DNA from: Cellulosimicrobium sp. Marseille-Q4280
GTDB taxonomy: Bacteria; Actinomycetota; Actinomycetes; Actinomycetales; Cellulomonadaceae
Assembly (NCBI RefSeq): GCF_943181405.1
Contig: NZ_CALPBY010000004.1
Coordinates: 248,001-312,000 of the forward strand
Direction of reading: 5' to 3'
DNA length: 64,000 nucleotides
Positions within the stretch are counted from its first letter, which is position 1. Each line of letters opens with the position of its first letter. The notes under the pieces are model-generated. The model was not told where the DNA came from, did no database searches, and saw only the letters and a program-made list of their open reading frames with translations. The translations under genes were made by a program, and so were the position numbers. Below are positions 8,332 through 17,058 of the stretch, one piece after another.

Positions 8332-8754
8332 GTGGGGCAGGAGTTCATCGGGGCCGGGCTGGCGTTCCCGCTGCGGACGGACCGCACCGGGCGCATCGCG
8401 CTCGTGCGCCGGACGCAGGAGATCGAGGAGAGCATCCGGCTGGTCCTCGCCACCGCGCCCGGCGAGCGACCCATGCGCCCGGAGTTCGGCTGCGCCGTCC
8501 ACGACTACGTGTTCGGCCCGGCCGACGCCGGGACCGCGGGCGACATCGCCTACGCCGTGCGGGTCGCACTCGACCGCTGGGAGCCCCGGATCGAGCTGCA
8601 CGACGTGCTCGTGCGGTTCGACCACGTCGACCAGGGCGTGCTGTACATCGACGTCCGGTACACGGTGCGCGGCACGAACGACCCGCGCAACCTCGTCTTC
8701 CCCTTCTACGTGATCCCCCGGGACACCGCGTCCGCGGTCGAGGGCGGCGAGTGA
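8332..8754 (+). CDS. Baseplate wedge protein, GPW/gp25 family
   Basis: A 140-residue gp25-family protein with the typical core I-G-x-G-L-A-F-P, I-x-E-S-I-R-L-V-L-A-T-A-P-G-E-R-P-M-R-P-E-F-G-C (broken over the N-terminal half). R-Y-T-V-R-G-T-N-D-P-R-N-L-V-F-P-F-Y follows at the end. gp25 is the sheath-like wedge subunit that starts sheath polymerisation at the baseplate. GTG 8332 has GAGGAG seven bases upstream. It lies between spike and baseplate J genes, the conserved order of injection systems. Confidence 0.93.
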   Translation: MGQEFIGAGLAFPLRTDRTGRIALVRRTQEIEESIRLVLATAPGERPMRPEFGCAVHDYVFGPADAGTAGDIAYAVRVALDRWEPRIELHDVLVRFDHVDQGVLYIDVRYTVRGTNDPRNLVFPFYVIPRDTASAVEGGE

Positions 8755-8755
8755 C

Positions 8756-10702
8756 GTGCTGCCCTCCCCGAACCTCGACGACCGCCGCTTCCAGGACCTC
8801 GTGGACGACGCGAAGCGGATGGTGCAGGCGCGCTGCCCCGAGTGGACCGACCACAACGTGTCCGACCCGGGCGTGACCCTCATCGAGACGTTCGCGTTCA
8901 TGACGGACCAGTTGCTGTACCGCCTGAACCGCGTCCCGGACCGTCTGTACGTCGCGTTCCTCGAGCTCCTCGGCGTGACGCTGCACCCCGCGACCGCGGC
9001 CACGGTCGACGTCTCGTTCTGGCTGTCCGCGCCGCAGGAGGAACCCGTCGCCGTCCCGGAGGGGACCGAGGTCTCGACGCCGCGGACCGAGCACGACGAC
9101 GCGGTCGTGTTCCGCACGACCGGCCCGCTCGTCGTGCCGCCGCGACGCCGGGTGCACCTCCTCACGCAGCGCGCGGACCTCGCGCCGCCCGTCCGTCGCA
9201 CCGAGACCGTGACGACCGGCGAGCGGTTCCCGTGCTTCGGGGAGCCGCCGACGCCGGGCGACGTCCTGCTCGTCGGGCTCGACGACGCGGCGCCCGGCTG
9301 CGCCGTGGTGCTGCGGTTCGACTGCGACGTCCAGGGCGTGGGGGTCGACCCCCGCCGCCCCCCGATCGTCTGGGAGGCGTGGGGCGGCGAGCGCTGGGTG
9401 CGCTGCGACGTCGACTCCGACGGGACGGGCGGGCTCAACCGCGCGGGCGACGTCGTGCTGCACCTGCCCGCGGCCCACGCGGCGTCGGTCCAGGACGGGC
9501 TCCGGGCGGGCTGGGTCCGGTGCCGCGTCGTCGAGCCGGAGGAGGGCGCCCGCGCGTACAGCTCGTCCCCGGTCGTCAAGGACGTCGAGGCGTTCACGAT
9601 CGGCGGCACGGTCGGCGCCGTGCACGCCGAGACGGTCACGGGCGAGGTGCTGGGGACGTCCGAGGGCATCCCCGGGCAGACGTTCGCGCTCGAGCGCCGC
9701 CCGGTGGTGGCGGGCGGTGCGCCGGCGACGCTCGAGGTCGCGACCGGGGACGGCTGGGAGACGTGGACGGAGACCGGCTCGTTCGCCGGGTCCGGTCCGG
9801 ACGACCCCGTGTTCACCCTGGACCGGGCGGCGGGGGAGATCCACCTCCCGCCCGCGGTTCGCGACGTCGACGGGACGCTGACGCTGCACGGGAGGGTGCC
9901 GCCGTCGGGCGCGCTCCTGCGGCTGCCCGGGTACCAGGTGGGCGGCGGGCCGGCCGGCAACGTCGCGACCGGGGCCGTCCGGGTGCTGCGCGGCACCATC
10001 GGGTTCGTCGACCGGGTCGAGAACCGCCGGCCCGCGCTCGGTGGCGTCGACGCCGAGTCGGTCGACGAGGCGCGCGAGCGCGGACCGCTCGCGCTGCGGA
10101 CGCGGGACCGCGCGGTCACCGCCGAGGACTACGAGCACCTGACGCGCGACGCGGCGCCGCACCTCGCCCGGGTGCGCTGCCTCTCCGTGGCGGGCGCCCC
10201 CCAGGCGGTGCGCGTGCTCGTCGTCCCCGCGGTGCCCGCCGCCGACGACGGCACGCGCCGCTTCGAGGACCTGGTCCCCGACCCGGACGTCCTCGACCGC
10301 ATCGTCGAGCACCTCGAGCCGCGCCGCATGCTCGGCACGCAGGTGCTCGTCGAGCCGCCCTTCTACCAGGGCGTCACCGTCGTCGCGCGGATCGCGGCGC
10401 GACGCCGGACCCGGCAGGCCCTGCTCGAGAGCGACGCGCTGCGTGCGCTCAACGCCTACGTCGACCCGCTCGGCGGTGGCCTCGACGGGCTGGGCTGGCC
10501 GTTCGGCCGGGCCGTGCGCGCCGGGGAGATCTTCGCGGTGCTCCAGGGCGTGCCGGGCGTCGAGGCGGTGGAGGACGTCAAGCTGTTCGCGGCCGACCCG
10601 ATCACGGGCGACCGCGGGGAACCGGTGCAGCGCGTCGACGTCGCGGGTGACGCACTCGCGTTCTCGTACCAGCACCAGGTCCGCGTCGTGGAGGCGTCAT
10701 GA
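8756..10702 (+). CDS. Baseplate assembly protein (gpJ-like)
   Basis: A 648-residue baseplate protein. Its N-terminus (L-P-S-P-N-L-D-D-R-R-F-Q-D-L-V, then D-P-G-V-T-L-I-E-T-F-A-F-M-T-D-Q-L) is typical of the large gpJ-like subunit of non-phage contractile systems. A C-terminal gpJ domain includes D-Y-E-H-L-T-R-D-A-A-P-H-L-A-R. It forms the wedge arms that link the central hub to the tail periphery. GTG 8756 follows the gp25 stop by one base. The 3' end overlaps the next ATG by four bases. Confidence 0.9.
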   Translation: MLPSPNLDDRRFQDLVDDAKRMVQARCPEWTDHNVSDPGVTLIETFAFMTDQLLYRLNRVPDRLYVAFLELLGVTLHPATAATVDVSFWLSAPQEEPVAVPEGTEVSTPRTEHDDAVVFRTTGPLVVPPRRRVHLLTQRADLAPPVRRTETVTTGERFPCFGEPPTPGDVLLVGLDDAAPGCAVVLRFDCDVQGVGVDPRRPPIVWEAWGGERWVRCDVDSDGTGGLNRAGDVVLHLPAAHAASVQDGLRAGWVRCRVVEPEEGARAYSSSPVVKDVEAFTIGGTVGAVHAETVTGEVLGTSEGIPGQTFALERRPVVAGGAPATLEVATGDGWETWTETGSFAGSGPDDPVFTLDRAAGEIHLPPAVRDVDGTLTLHGRVPPSGALLRLPGYQVGGGPAGNVATGAVRVLRGTIGFVDRVENRRPALGGVDAESVDEARERGPLALRTRDRAVTAEDYEHLTRDAAPHLARVRCLSVAGAPQAVRVLVVPAVPAADDGTRRFEDLVPDPDVLDRIVEHLEPRRMLGTQVLVEPPFYQGVTVVARIAARRRTRQALLESDALRALNAYVDPLGGGLDGLGWPFGRAVRAGEIFAVLQGVPGVEAVEDVKLFAADPITGDRGEPVQRVDVAGDALAFSYQHQVRVVEAS

Positions 10703-11259
10703 CCGGCGGACCGACGCGGCGGGGCGCGGTGGCCGGGCTCGCGAGCCCCGCCCCGGTGACGTCGATGCTGCCGGGGGTCTTCCTCGACGACGACCTGCTC
10801 GGGCGGTTCGTCAGCGCCTTCGACGACGCCCTCGCGCCCGTCTTCCTCACGCTCGACACCCTCGAGTGCTACGTCGACCCGTGGCTCGCGCCGCGCGACC
10901 ACCTCGAGTGGGTGGGGCGGTGGGTCGGGGTGGACGCCGACCCGTCGTGGGAGACCGGACGCCTCCGCGTCGCCGTCGCGGACGCGGCGCGCACCCAGCG
11001 GCTGCGCGGCACCGCGCGCGGCGTCGCCGACGCGGTGCGGACCGTGACCGGCGGCGAGGTCCACGTGAGCGACACGGGCGGCGTCGCGTCGTCCGTCGTC
11101 CCCGGCGGAGACCTCCCCGGCACCGCCGGGCCCTCGTTCCACGTGCGCGTGCTGGTCGACGACCCCGCGGAGGTCGACGACCGGCACGTGCACGAGGTGA
11201 TCGCGCAGTGTCGCCCCGTCCACGTCCCCTACACGCTCGAGGTGGTGGAGAACCGATGA
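10699..11259 (+). CDS. Tail protein I-like baseplate component
   Basis: 186 residues resembling tail protein I/Afp12-13-region baseplate proteins: S-M-L-P-G-V-F-L-D-D-D-L-L-G-R-F, F-L-T-L-D-T-L-E-C-Y-V-D-P, and L-E-W-V-G-R-W-V-G-V. It probably joins the wedge to fibres or, where fibres are absent, closes the baseplate edge. It starts in the gpJ gene's stop (ATGA) and its own stop overlaps the following ATG, so the whole 5229-12425 set looks like one transcript. No receptor-binding fibre gene follows. Confidence 0.82.
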   Translation: MTGGPTRRGAVAGLASPAPVTSMLPGVFLDDDLLGRFVSAFDDALAPVFLTLDTLECYVDPWLAPRDHLEWVGRWVGVDADPSWETGRLRVAVADAARTQRLRGTARGVADAVRTVTGGEVHVSDTGGVASSVVPGGDLPGTAGPSFHVRVLVDDPAEVDDRHVHEVIAQCRPVHVPYTLEVVENR

Positions 11260-12425
11260 TGACGTGCCCGGCCTGCGGTCAGGCCAACGAACAGGGAGTC
11301 TCGTTCTGCGGGTCCTGCGGCAGCTACCTGGAGTGGGAGGAGCCGGCGCCACCGGCCGCCGCTCCGGCGACCGCTCCGGCGACCGCGTCGGTGCCCGCGG
11401 CGGCCCGGACGGTCGGCGAGCCCGGGCCGGGCCCGACCCACCCCCCGGTCGTCGCGGCCGGGGCCGCGCCCGACAGTGCCTCCGATCCGGACGGTGCGCC
11501 CGCTCCCGACGGCGTGCCGACCCGTGCGCGACCGCCCGGCCCTGCCGGTCCGCCCCCCCCCCCCGGCTCCCCGTCGGTCGTGCCCCAGGAGCTTCCGCCT
11601 GCCCGCGAGCCTGCCGCGGTGCTCCCCGGCGTGCCGCTCGCGCGGCCCGCGCCGCGCGCGCCCGAGCCGGACGCGCCCCCGCCCGAGGCGGGCGACCTCG
11701 TCTGCGGGACGTGCGGTGCGGGGAACGTCCCGACCCGGCACTTCTGCCGCCGGTGCGGGACGAGCCTCGCGGACGCCCGGGTGCAGGGGAGGAGGTCGTG
11801 GTGGAGCCGGCTCTGGCGCCCGGACCCCCGCCCGGCCCCGACCGCGGGCACCCGACCGCGGCGACGGCGCCGCTTCCCCACGAAGACGGTCGTCGCGCTC
11901 CTGGTCGTGGGCGGCATCGGGTTCGCCGGCTACCAGCTGCGCGACACCATCGGCGGCGGTGCCACCACCGTGCAGGACCGGCTGCAGGGCGACGAGGTGT
12001 ACAACCCCGTCACGGTCGTCGCGTCGAGCGAGGCCCCGGACCGGCCCGCGTCGCACCTCGTCGACGGGACGAACGACCTGGCGTGGTCCCCGGCGCAGCC
12101 CGGCGACGGTGCCGGGCAGACCGTCGACCTGACGTTCGACCAGCCCTTCCGGCTCGTCCACCTCGTCGTCACGGGAGGGTCCTCGACGGTGCAGGAGGAG
12201 TACCTGCAGGGCTCGAGCCCTCGCGCGCTCGACGTCACCGTCACCCGCGCGGACGGGTCGACGGCGCAGCACCGCGTCGACCTCGACGACGTGCCGGGAC
12301 CGCAGACCGTCGAGGTCGTCGAGGACGACGTCGCGACCGTGCGGCTCACGATCGTGTCGTCGTTCCGTGCGACCCCAGAGACGTCGGTGGCGATCGCCGA
12401 GGTCGAGTTCCGGGGCCGCGGTTGA
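11256..12425 (+). CDS. Membrane zinc-ribbon protein with C-terminal discoidin/NADase-type glycan-binding-like domain
   Basis: 389 residues. Two double-CxxC zinc ribbons are seen: CPACGQANEQGVSFCGSCG at residues 4-22 and CGTCG...FCRRCG at about 150-171. A 120-residue Pro/Ala-rich linker separates them. After a basic stretch (R-P-R-R-R-R-R) there is one membrane helix (about 207-230, K-T-V-V-A-L-L-V-V-G). The last 140 residues form a beta-sandwich-like domain (A-S-S-E-A-P-D-R-P-A-S-H-L-V-D-G, A-W-S-P, V-D-L-T-F-D-Q-P-F) like the F5/8C-related glycan-binding domain. Topology suggests cytoplasmic ribbons and an outer sugar-binding head. It is the last gene of the CIS operon and may anchor the particle at the envelope. 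The C11 run at 11552-11562 sits in the linker, so the reading frame there deserves checking. Confidence 0.72.
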   Translation: MMTCPACGQANEQGVSFCGSCGSYLEWEEPAPPAAAPATAPATASVPAAARTVGEPGPGPTHPPVVAAGAAPDSASDPDGAPAPDGVPTRARPPGPAGPPPPPGSPSVVPQELPPAREPAAVLPGVPLARPAPRAPEPDAPPPEAGDLVCGTCGAGNVPTRHFCRRCGTSLADARVQGRRSWWSRLWRPDPRPAPTAGTRPRRRRRFPTKTVVALLVVGGIGFAGYQLRDTIGGGATTVQDRLQGDEVYNPVTVVASSEAPDRPASHLVDGTNDLAWSPAQPGDGAGQTVDLTFDQPFRLVHLVVTGGSSTVQEEYLQGSSPRALDVTVTRADGSTAQHRVDLDDVPGPQTVEVVEDDVATVRLTIVSSFRATPETSVAIAEVEFRGRG

Positions 12426-15400
12426 CGGGGGCGTGGTCGACCGGGCGGCGGACGCCCAGCTCCTGGAGCACGGCGTCGTACTCGCGTCGCGCGTGGAGCG
12501 CGGCCGCGTGGTCGCCGAGCGCGGTGAGCGCCTCGACGAGCAGCCGCCACGGGGCGTCGACCCACCGGTTCAGCTCGATGCTGTGCCGTGCGGCGGACAC
12601 GGCCCGGTCCGGCTCGTCCGCGCGCAGGCACGCGCCGGCGAGCGACTCGGCGGCGCCGGCCGCGAGCAGGACGTACCGCTCCCGCTCCGGCCGCACCCAC
12701 TCGGCGGCGCCCTCCTCCGGGAGGAGCTCGCCGCCGTACGCGTCGACGGCGGCCTGCCACCCGTTCACCGCCGAGGACGGGCTCTCGTGCTCGAGCCGTC
12801 GTGCTCGCGACAGCCGCTGCTCGAACCGCGCGACGTCGCAGTCCGAGCCGGGAGGCAGCGGCAGCATGTAGGTCTCCCCGTCGCGGCGCACCAGTCCTTC
12901 CTCGCGCCGGGCGCCGCGGGGCTCGAGGGCGCGGCGCACCGCGGAGATGTTGACGTGCAGGTTGTGCATCGCGGACCCGAGGTCCAGCTCGCCCCACAGG
13001 GCCTGGGCGAGCTGCTCGCGGTGGACCGGACGCCCGGCCCGCATCGACAGGTAGCGCAGGGTCCGCCGTGCCCGTGGGCGGAGACCGGAGAGGTCGACGC
13101 CGTGCCCGTCCACGGAGATCTCGAAGGCCCCGAAGCACCGCACGACGACCACGTGCTCCCGGTCGCCGACGTGCAGGACCGTCGGTCGGGTCTCCTCCGC
13201 GTCGTCCTCCGCCGCGCGGGCGGGGGCGGCCGGCCCGGCAGGCGGGAGCGGCCTGGTCGGCACGGCGGGTGTGTCGGGCTCGGCCGTCGGGGCGGGCGGA
13301 GCGCGACGGGTCGGGTCGTCCAGGCCGGCCGACCGCGCCGTCGACGACGCGAGGCGGAGCAGGTCGTCGCGCTGGGCCGGCTTGCACCCCGCGAGCGCGA
13401 CGTAGGCGAGCGCGAGCGCGCCGGGCACGTCCGCGGTCCTGGCGAGGCTCTCCGCCTGCGCGGCCAGCTCGGCGGCCTCGGGGAGGCCGGCCTCCACCGC
13501 CGCGACCGCGAGCGCCCCGCGGGCCCACGCCACGAGGGTCCCTGCGCCGAGCGCGTGGCACCGGAGCGCGAGCCTCTCCCAGTCCTCCGGCTCCCCGGTC
13601 CCGCGCCTCGACCGTGCGACGACCTCTGCGCCGGCCACGAGCAGCGCGCTCCAGCGGTCCCCGTCGCTCTCGCAGTACGCCACGCACCGGGCCACCTGCA
13701 GCCGCGCCGCAGGGTTGTCGTCGTCCGCGAGGACGACGCCGTGCGTGATGCGGGCGAGCCAGACGAGACCACGACGTTCGGCCTCGGAGTGGATCCGGTC
13801 GAGCGCCGCGGCGCTCGCGCCGTCGTCCGGGCCCCGCGTGAACACGACCCTGAAGAGCTGGGCCAGGAGCATCATGCTGGCGTCGGCCTCGACGTCGTTC
13901 GCGGCGTCCCGCAGCGCCTCGCGCGCACGTCGCTGGTCGCCCGTGAGGAGCCGCGCGACACCCTCGACGAGCGCGCGGCCCCGCACCGACGCGGGGGCCA
14001 GCGTCACGACCGCGCCCGGGTCGCGCACCGTCGCGGCGATGAGGAGGTGGAACCAGTCGGGACGGCGCGGACCCTGCGGGTCCATGAGCGTGTGGACGCG
14101 GTCGGCCGTCCCCTTCAGCGCCTCGACGACCCGACGGGCGGCGGCGAGGCGCACCGCGTCGGCGCCCCCCGGCGCCGCGGCGCGGTCGACGACGACGCCG
14201 GCCTCCGAGACCCGTCCGTCGGCGACGAGCTCGCGCGCCCGGGCCAGGAGGACGTCCGGGTCCGCCTCGACGAGGTCGGGCGGGAACGCGGACCCCCAGT
14301 CGCGCTCGCCACGGTCGTGGGCACCGGGGTCGACGCGGGTCAGCAGGCGCTTCACGCCGTCGAGGTCGTGGGCGCGACCGCGGGACCGCAGCGCCTCGTG
14401 CAGCGCGCCCTCGGCCTCGAGGACCTCCGCGGCGCGGGCGTGCATCGACCGCGCCTGCGCGACCGACACCTCGTCCGTGACCGCGGCGACCAGGTGGCGT
14501 CTCAGGACGCGGTGCACGCGGTACCCGTCCTCGCCGACCGTCCGCACGAGCGACGTCGACCGGGCGAGCCGACGGAGCGCGTCGCGGGACGTCGCGACGC
14601 CGAGCAGGGTGTCGCAGCGGCGCGGCGTGAGCAGGTCGAGCGTCGCCGTGCTGTGCAGGAGCCGCTGGAGGTCCACGGGCAGCGGGCGGAGCACCTGCGT
14701 CTGCAGGTAGTCCCACGCGAAGCGTTGGCGGTGGTCGAGCCGGCGGATGGCCCGGCGCTGCTCCCCGGGCAGGTCGTCGGCGACCGAGAGGTGGAAGAGG
14801 TGGAGCGCGGCGGCCCAGCCGTCCGTGTGCCATGTGAGCGCCACGACGTCCGCGGGGTCGAGGGGGACGTCGTACAGCTCGCGGTACAGCCGCTCGACCT
14901 CCCACGACCGGAACCGCAGCGCGACGTCGGTCAGCGTGACGGGCGCGGAGAGCTCGACCCTCGCCAGGTTGAGCGGCGGTGCGCGACGCGAGCCGAGCAG
15001 GACCGAGACGTGCGGCGGTGCGTGCGCGAGCAGGGCCGAGAGCTCGTCCTCGAGCGGGCTGCCGATGAGGTGGTGCGCGTCGTCGACCACCACGAGCAAC
15101 GGGTCCTGCGCCATGCGGCCGAGGCGCGCCAGGTGCCCCGGCGCGTCGCCCTGCGCGAGCCGTCCGGCGAGGTGCGGGGGCGTCCGCACCGTCACGCGGG
15201 GCCCGTCCGCGCCTCGCTCGTCCCCGGCCTCGCACCGGACCCAGACCACGTCCGTCGAGGCGCGCCGGGCGGCCTGGGTGAGCAGCGTCGTCTTCCCCGA
15301 TCCCTGCGGGGCGACCACGAGCGCGAGGCGTGCCCCGTCGAGCTGGTCGAGGAGGCGCGGGCGCGGAAGACCCACGACACCGGGCACCGGGACCTGGTGC

Positions 15401-15432
15401 GCTCCGTGATCCTCTCCGCGGGCGGCGCTCAT
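12346..15432 (-). CDS. BTAD/SARP-type transcriptional regulator with P-loop NTPase and repeat domain
   Basis: A 1028-residue regulator of the MalT/STAND-like class. A P-loop (APQGSGKT, residues 41-48) and an aspartate-rich Walker B-like L-L-V-V-V-D-D-A-H-H (about 112-121) define the NTPase. A helical repeat region follows. At about 755-840 there is an OmpR-type winged helix (F-G-A-F-E-I-S-V-D-G, L-R-P-R-A-R-R-T-L-R-Y-L), then a bacterial transcriptional activation domain to the end. Such proteins sense a ligand or partner through the repeats and activate transcription in the ATP-bound state. ATG 15432 is the first Met of the frame. Its 3' end overlaps the CIS zinc-ribbon gene by 80 bases tail to tail. 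It is a plausible CIS regulator, but only by position. Confidence 0.85.
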   Translation of the reverse strand: MSAARGEDHGAHQVPVPGVVGLPRPRLLDQLDGARLALVVAPQGSGKTTLLTQAARRASTDVVWVRCEAGDERGADGPRVTVRTPPHLAGRLAQGDAPGHLARLGRMAQDPLLVVVDDAHHLIGSPLEDELSALLAHAPPHVSVLLGSRRAPPLNLARVELSAPVTLTDVALRFRSWEVERLYRELYDVPLDPADVVALTWHTDGWAAALHLFHLSVADDLPGEQRRAIRRLDHRQRFAWDYLQTQVLRPLPVDLQRLLHSTATLDLLTPRRCDTLLGVATSRDALRRLARSTSLVRTVGEDGYRVHRVLRRHLVAAVTDEVSVAQARSMHARAAEVLEAEGALHEALRSRGRAHDLDGVKRLLTRVDPGAHDRGERDWGSAFPPDLVEADPDVLLARARELVADGRVSEAGVVVDRAAAPGGADAVRLAAARRVVEALKGTADRVHTLMDPQGPRRPDWFHLLIAATVRDPGAVVTLAPASVRGRALVEGVARLLTGDQRRAREALRDAANDVEADASMMLLAQLFRVVFTRGPDDGASAAALDRIHSEAERRGLVWLARITHGVVLADDDNPAARLQVARCVAYCESDGDRWSALLVAGAEVVARSRRGTGEPEDWERLALRCHALGAGTLVAWARGALAVAAVEAGLPEAAELAAQAESLARTADVPGALALAYVALAGCKPAQRDDLLRLASSTARSAGLDDPTRRAPPAPTAEPDTPAVPTRPLPPAGPAAPARAAEDDAEETRPTVLHVGDREHVVVVRCFGAFEISVDGHGVDLSGLRPRARRTLRYLSMRAGRPVHREQLAQALWGELDLGSAMHNLHVNISAVRRALEPRGARREEGLVRRDGETYMLPLPPGSDCDVARFEQRLSRARRLEHESPSSAVNGWQAAVDAYGGELLPEEGAAEWVRPERERYVLLAAGAAESLAGACLRADEPDRAVSAARHSIELNRWVDAPWRLLVEALTALGDHAAALHARREYDAVLQELGVRRPVDHAPVNRGPGTRPRRSPPTSLGSHGTTTRS

Positions 15433-15559
15433 CGAGTCGTGTGCCCCCTCGTCCTCGGACGGTCACCGGGAGTCGATCATAGGGAGGCCCGTGCAGGGTC
15501 CGCAGGCCGACCGGCAGATATCACCCTCGCCGGGTGCGCGGGTGGCATGATCGACGACC

Positions 15560-16639
15560 GTGGCCCACGAACCCCGCGTCCCCCTGCGTCCCGCCGTCGC
15601 CGCGCTGCCCGCATACGTCCCGGGGGGCCGCGTCGCCCCGGGTGCCGCGGCGTTCAAGCTCTCGTCGAACGAGAACCCGTACCCGCCCCTGCCGTCGGTG
15701 GTCGCCGCGATCGCCGACGCCGCGGCCGACGTCAACCGGTACCCCGACATGTACGCGACCGAGCTCGTCGAGGCGCTCGCGGACCGCCTGGGCGTGACGG
15801 CGGCCGAGGTCGTCGTGGGCAACGGGTCGGTCGCCGTCCTCGCGCACGTGCTGCAGACGGTCGTCGAGCCGGGGGACGAGGTCGTCTACCCGTGGCGCTC
15901 GTTCGAGGCGTACCCGATCGCCGTCGCGGTCGCGGGCGGCACGTCCGTCCAGGTGCCGTTGCTGACGGGAGAGGGCCGGGGTCGGCTCGACCTGCGGGCG
16001 ATGGCTGCGGCCGTCACCGAGCGCACGCGCGTCGTCCTGGTGTGCACGCCCAACAACCCGACCGGTCCCGTCGTGCACCGCGACGAGCTCGACGCGTTCC
16101 TCGCGGCCGTCCCGTCGGACGTGCTCGTCGTGCTGGACGAGGCGTACCTGGAGTTCGTGCGCGACCCGCAGGCGCCCGACGGCCTCGCCGTGTACGCGAA
16201 GCACCCGAACGTCGTGCTGCTGCGCACGTTCTCCAAGGCCTACGGGCTCGCGGGCCTGCGCGTCGGGCACGCGGTCGCGCGTCCCCGGCTCGCGGCCGGG
16301 ATCCGGGCCGTGTCGACCCCGTTCGGCGTCTCGCACGTCGCGCAAGGGGCGGCGCTGGCCTCCCTGCGGGCGAGCGACGAGCTGCTCGGCCGGGTCGAGC
16401 ACCTGGTCGAGGACCGCACGCGTCTCGTCGAGGGCCTGCGCGACCAGGGCTGGGAGCTGCCGGAGACCCAGGCCAACTTCGTGTGGTTCGACCTCGGCGA
16501 CCGCACCGTCCAGCGGGCCGAGGAGGCGCGTGCCGCGGGGGCGATCGTCCGCCCGTTCGCGGGCGAGGGCCTGCGCGTGAGCGTCGGCGAGCCGGAGGCG
16601 ACGGACCTGTTCCTGCGCGTGAGCGCGACCTGGAGATAG
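15560..16639 (+). CDS. hisC: Histidinol-phosphate/aromatic aminotransferase (HisC/Pat family)
   Basis: A 359-residue PLP-dependent class I/II aminotransferase. S-S-N-E-N-P-Y-P-P (about 32-40), P-N-N-P-T-G (about 164-169), D-E-A-Y-L-E-F and the Schiff-base lysine K226 in TFSKAYGLAGLRVGH are all visible, followed by the substrate arginine region near the C-terminus. The reaction is histidinol phosphate + 2-oxoglutarate to imidazole acetol phosphate + glutamate, or the aromatic equivalent. No his genes lie nearby, so it is more likely a paralogue of the Pat (aromatic) type than the his operon copy. GTG 15560 is chosen because the alignment starts there. CATGAT eight bases upstream may be a -10 of a leaderless transcript. 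Confidence 0.88.
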   Translation: MAHEPRVPLRPAVAALPAYVPGGRVAPGAAAFKLSSNENPYPPLPSVVAAIADAAADVNRYPDMYATELVEALADRLGVTAAEVVVGNGSVAVLAHVLQTVVEPGDEVVYPWRSFEAYPIAVAVAGGTSVQVPLLTGEGRGRLDLRAMAAAVTERTRVVLVCTPNNPTGPVVHRDELDAFLAAVPSDVLVVLDEAYLEFVRDPQAPDGLAVYAKHPNVVLLRTFSKAYGLAGLRVGHAVARPRLAAGIRAVSTPFGVSHVAQGAALASLRASDELLGRVEHLVEDRTRLVEGLRDQGWELPETQANFVWFDLGDRTVQRAEEARAAGAIVRPFAGEGLRVSVGEPEATDLFLRVSATWR

Positions 16640-16643
16640 CGCG

Positions 16644-16730
16644 TCAGGTCACGGTCGGCGGCGGAGAGAGGATCGGCACGAGCTCGCTGAACGGGCGGAA
16701 GTCCTCGGTGCCCGTGGTGTAGACGCAGGT
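16644..16730 (-). pseudogene. Possible remnant of a PIN-domain toxin 3' end
   Basis: Read on the minus strand, 28 codons are open before TGA (16646-16644) and encode T-C-V-Y-T-T-G-T-E-D-F-R-P-F-S-E-L-V-P-I and a short tail. The V-Y-T-x-x-x-x-D-F...L-V pattern resembles the last strand of PIN-domain (VapC) toxins. A stop codon (16731-16733) lies directly upstream and no start or catalytic acids are present, so at most it is a gene fragment. The fragment ends five bases beyond the hisC stop. The identification rests on one short motif. Confidence 0.3.
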
Positions 16731-16785
16731 CTACAGCGGTTCCGCTCCGGTTGCCGACACCCCGCGCCGCGAGAACACTCGCGCC

Positions 16786-17052
16786 ATGGACAACGTGGAG
16801 TACGACCAGTTCGTCGAGGACTACGGCTGGCTGTTCGGCGGTGTCGCCGTGGTCGTCTACGTCGCCGTGGCGGTGATCTTCTTCATCGCCTACGTCCGGA
16901 TCATCCAGAAGGCCGGCTACTCGGGCTGGTGGATCCTCGTCGGCCTCGTCCCGATCCTCAACGTCGTGATGTTCCTCGTGTTCGCGTTCTCGCGCTGGCC
17001 CGTGCTGCGCGAGCGTGACGCCCTGCGGGCGGGCGGCGTCTACCCGCGGTGA
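16786..17052 (+). CDS. Small two-helix membrane protein
   Basis: 88 residues. A short acidic N-terminus (D-N-V-E-Y-D-Q-F-V-E-D-Y) precedes two transmembrane helices, at about 17-38 (G-V-A-V-V-V-Y-V-A-V-A-V-I-F-F-I) and 46-67. K-A-G-Y-S-G-W-W-I-L-V-G-L-V-P-I-L-N lies between and in the second helix. That G-W-W...P-I-L-N signature is common in small DUF805/DUF5684-like membrane proteins. A cytoplasmic R-W-P-V-L-R-E-R tail follows. No RBS stronger than a weak GAGAAC is seen. Function unknown; coding confidence comes from the membrane pattern and codon positions. Confidence 0.75.
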   Translation: MDNVEYDQFVEDYGWLFGGVAVVVYVAVAVIFFIAYVRIIQKAGYSGWWILVGLVPILNVVMFLVFAFSRWPVLRERDALRAGGVYPR

Positions 17053-17058
17053 GGCTGT

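Noticed and set aside
6151-10119. 1322-codon minus-strand frame opposite spike and baseplate genes
   Set aside because: Antisense shadow over genes with clear homology.
12367-16722. 1451-codon plus-strand frame opposite the BTAD regulator
   Set aside because: Arg/Gly/Val-rich shadow; runs through the regulator and HisC-like gene without domain signal.
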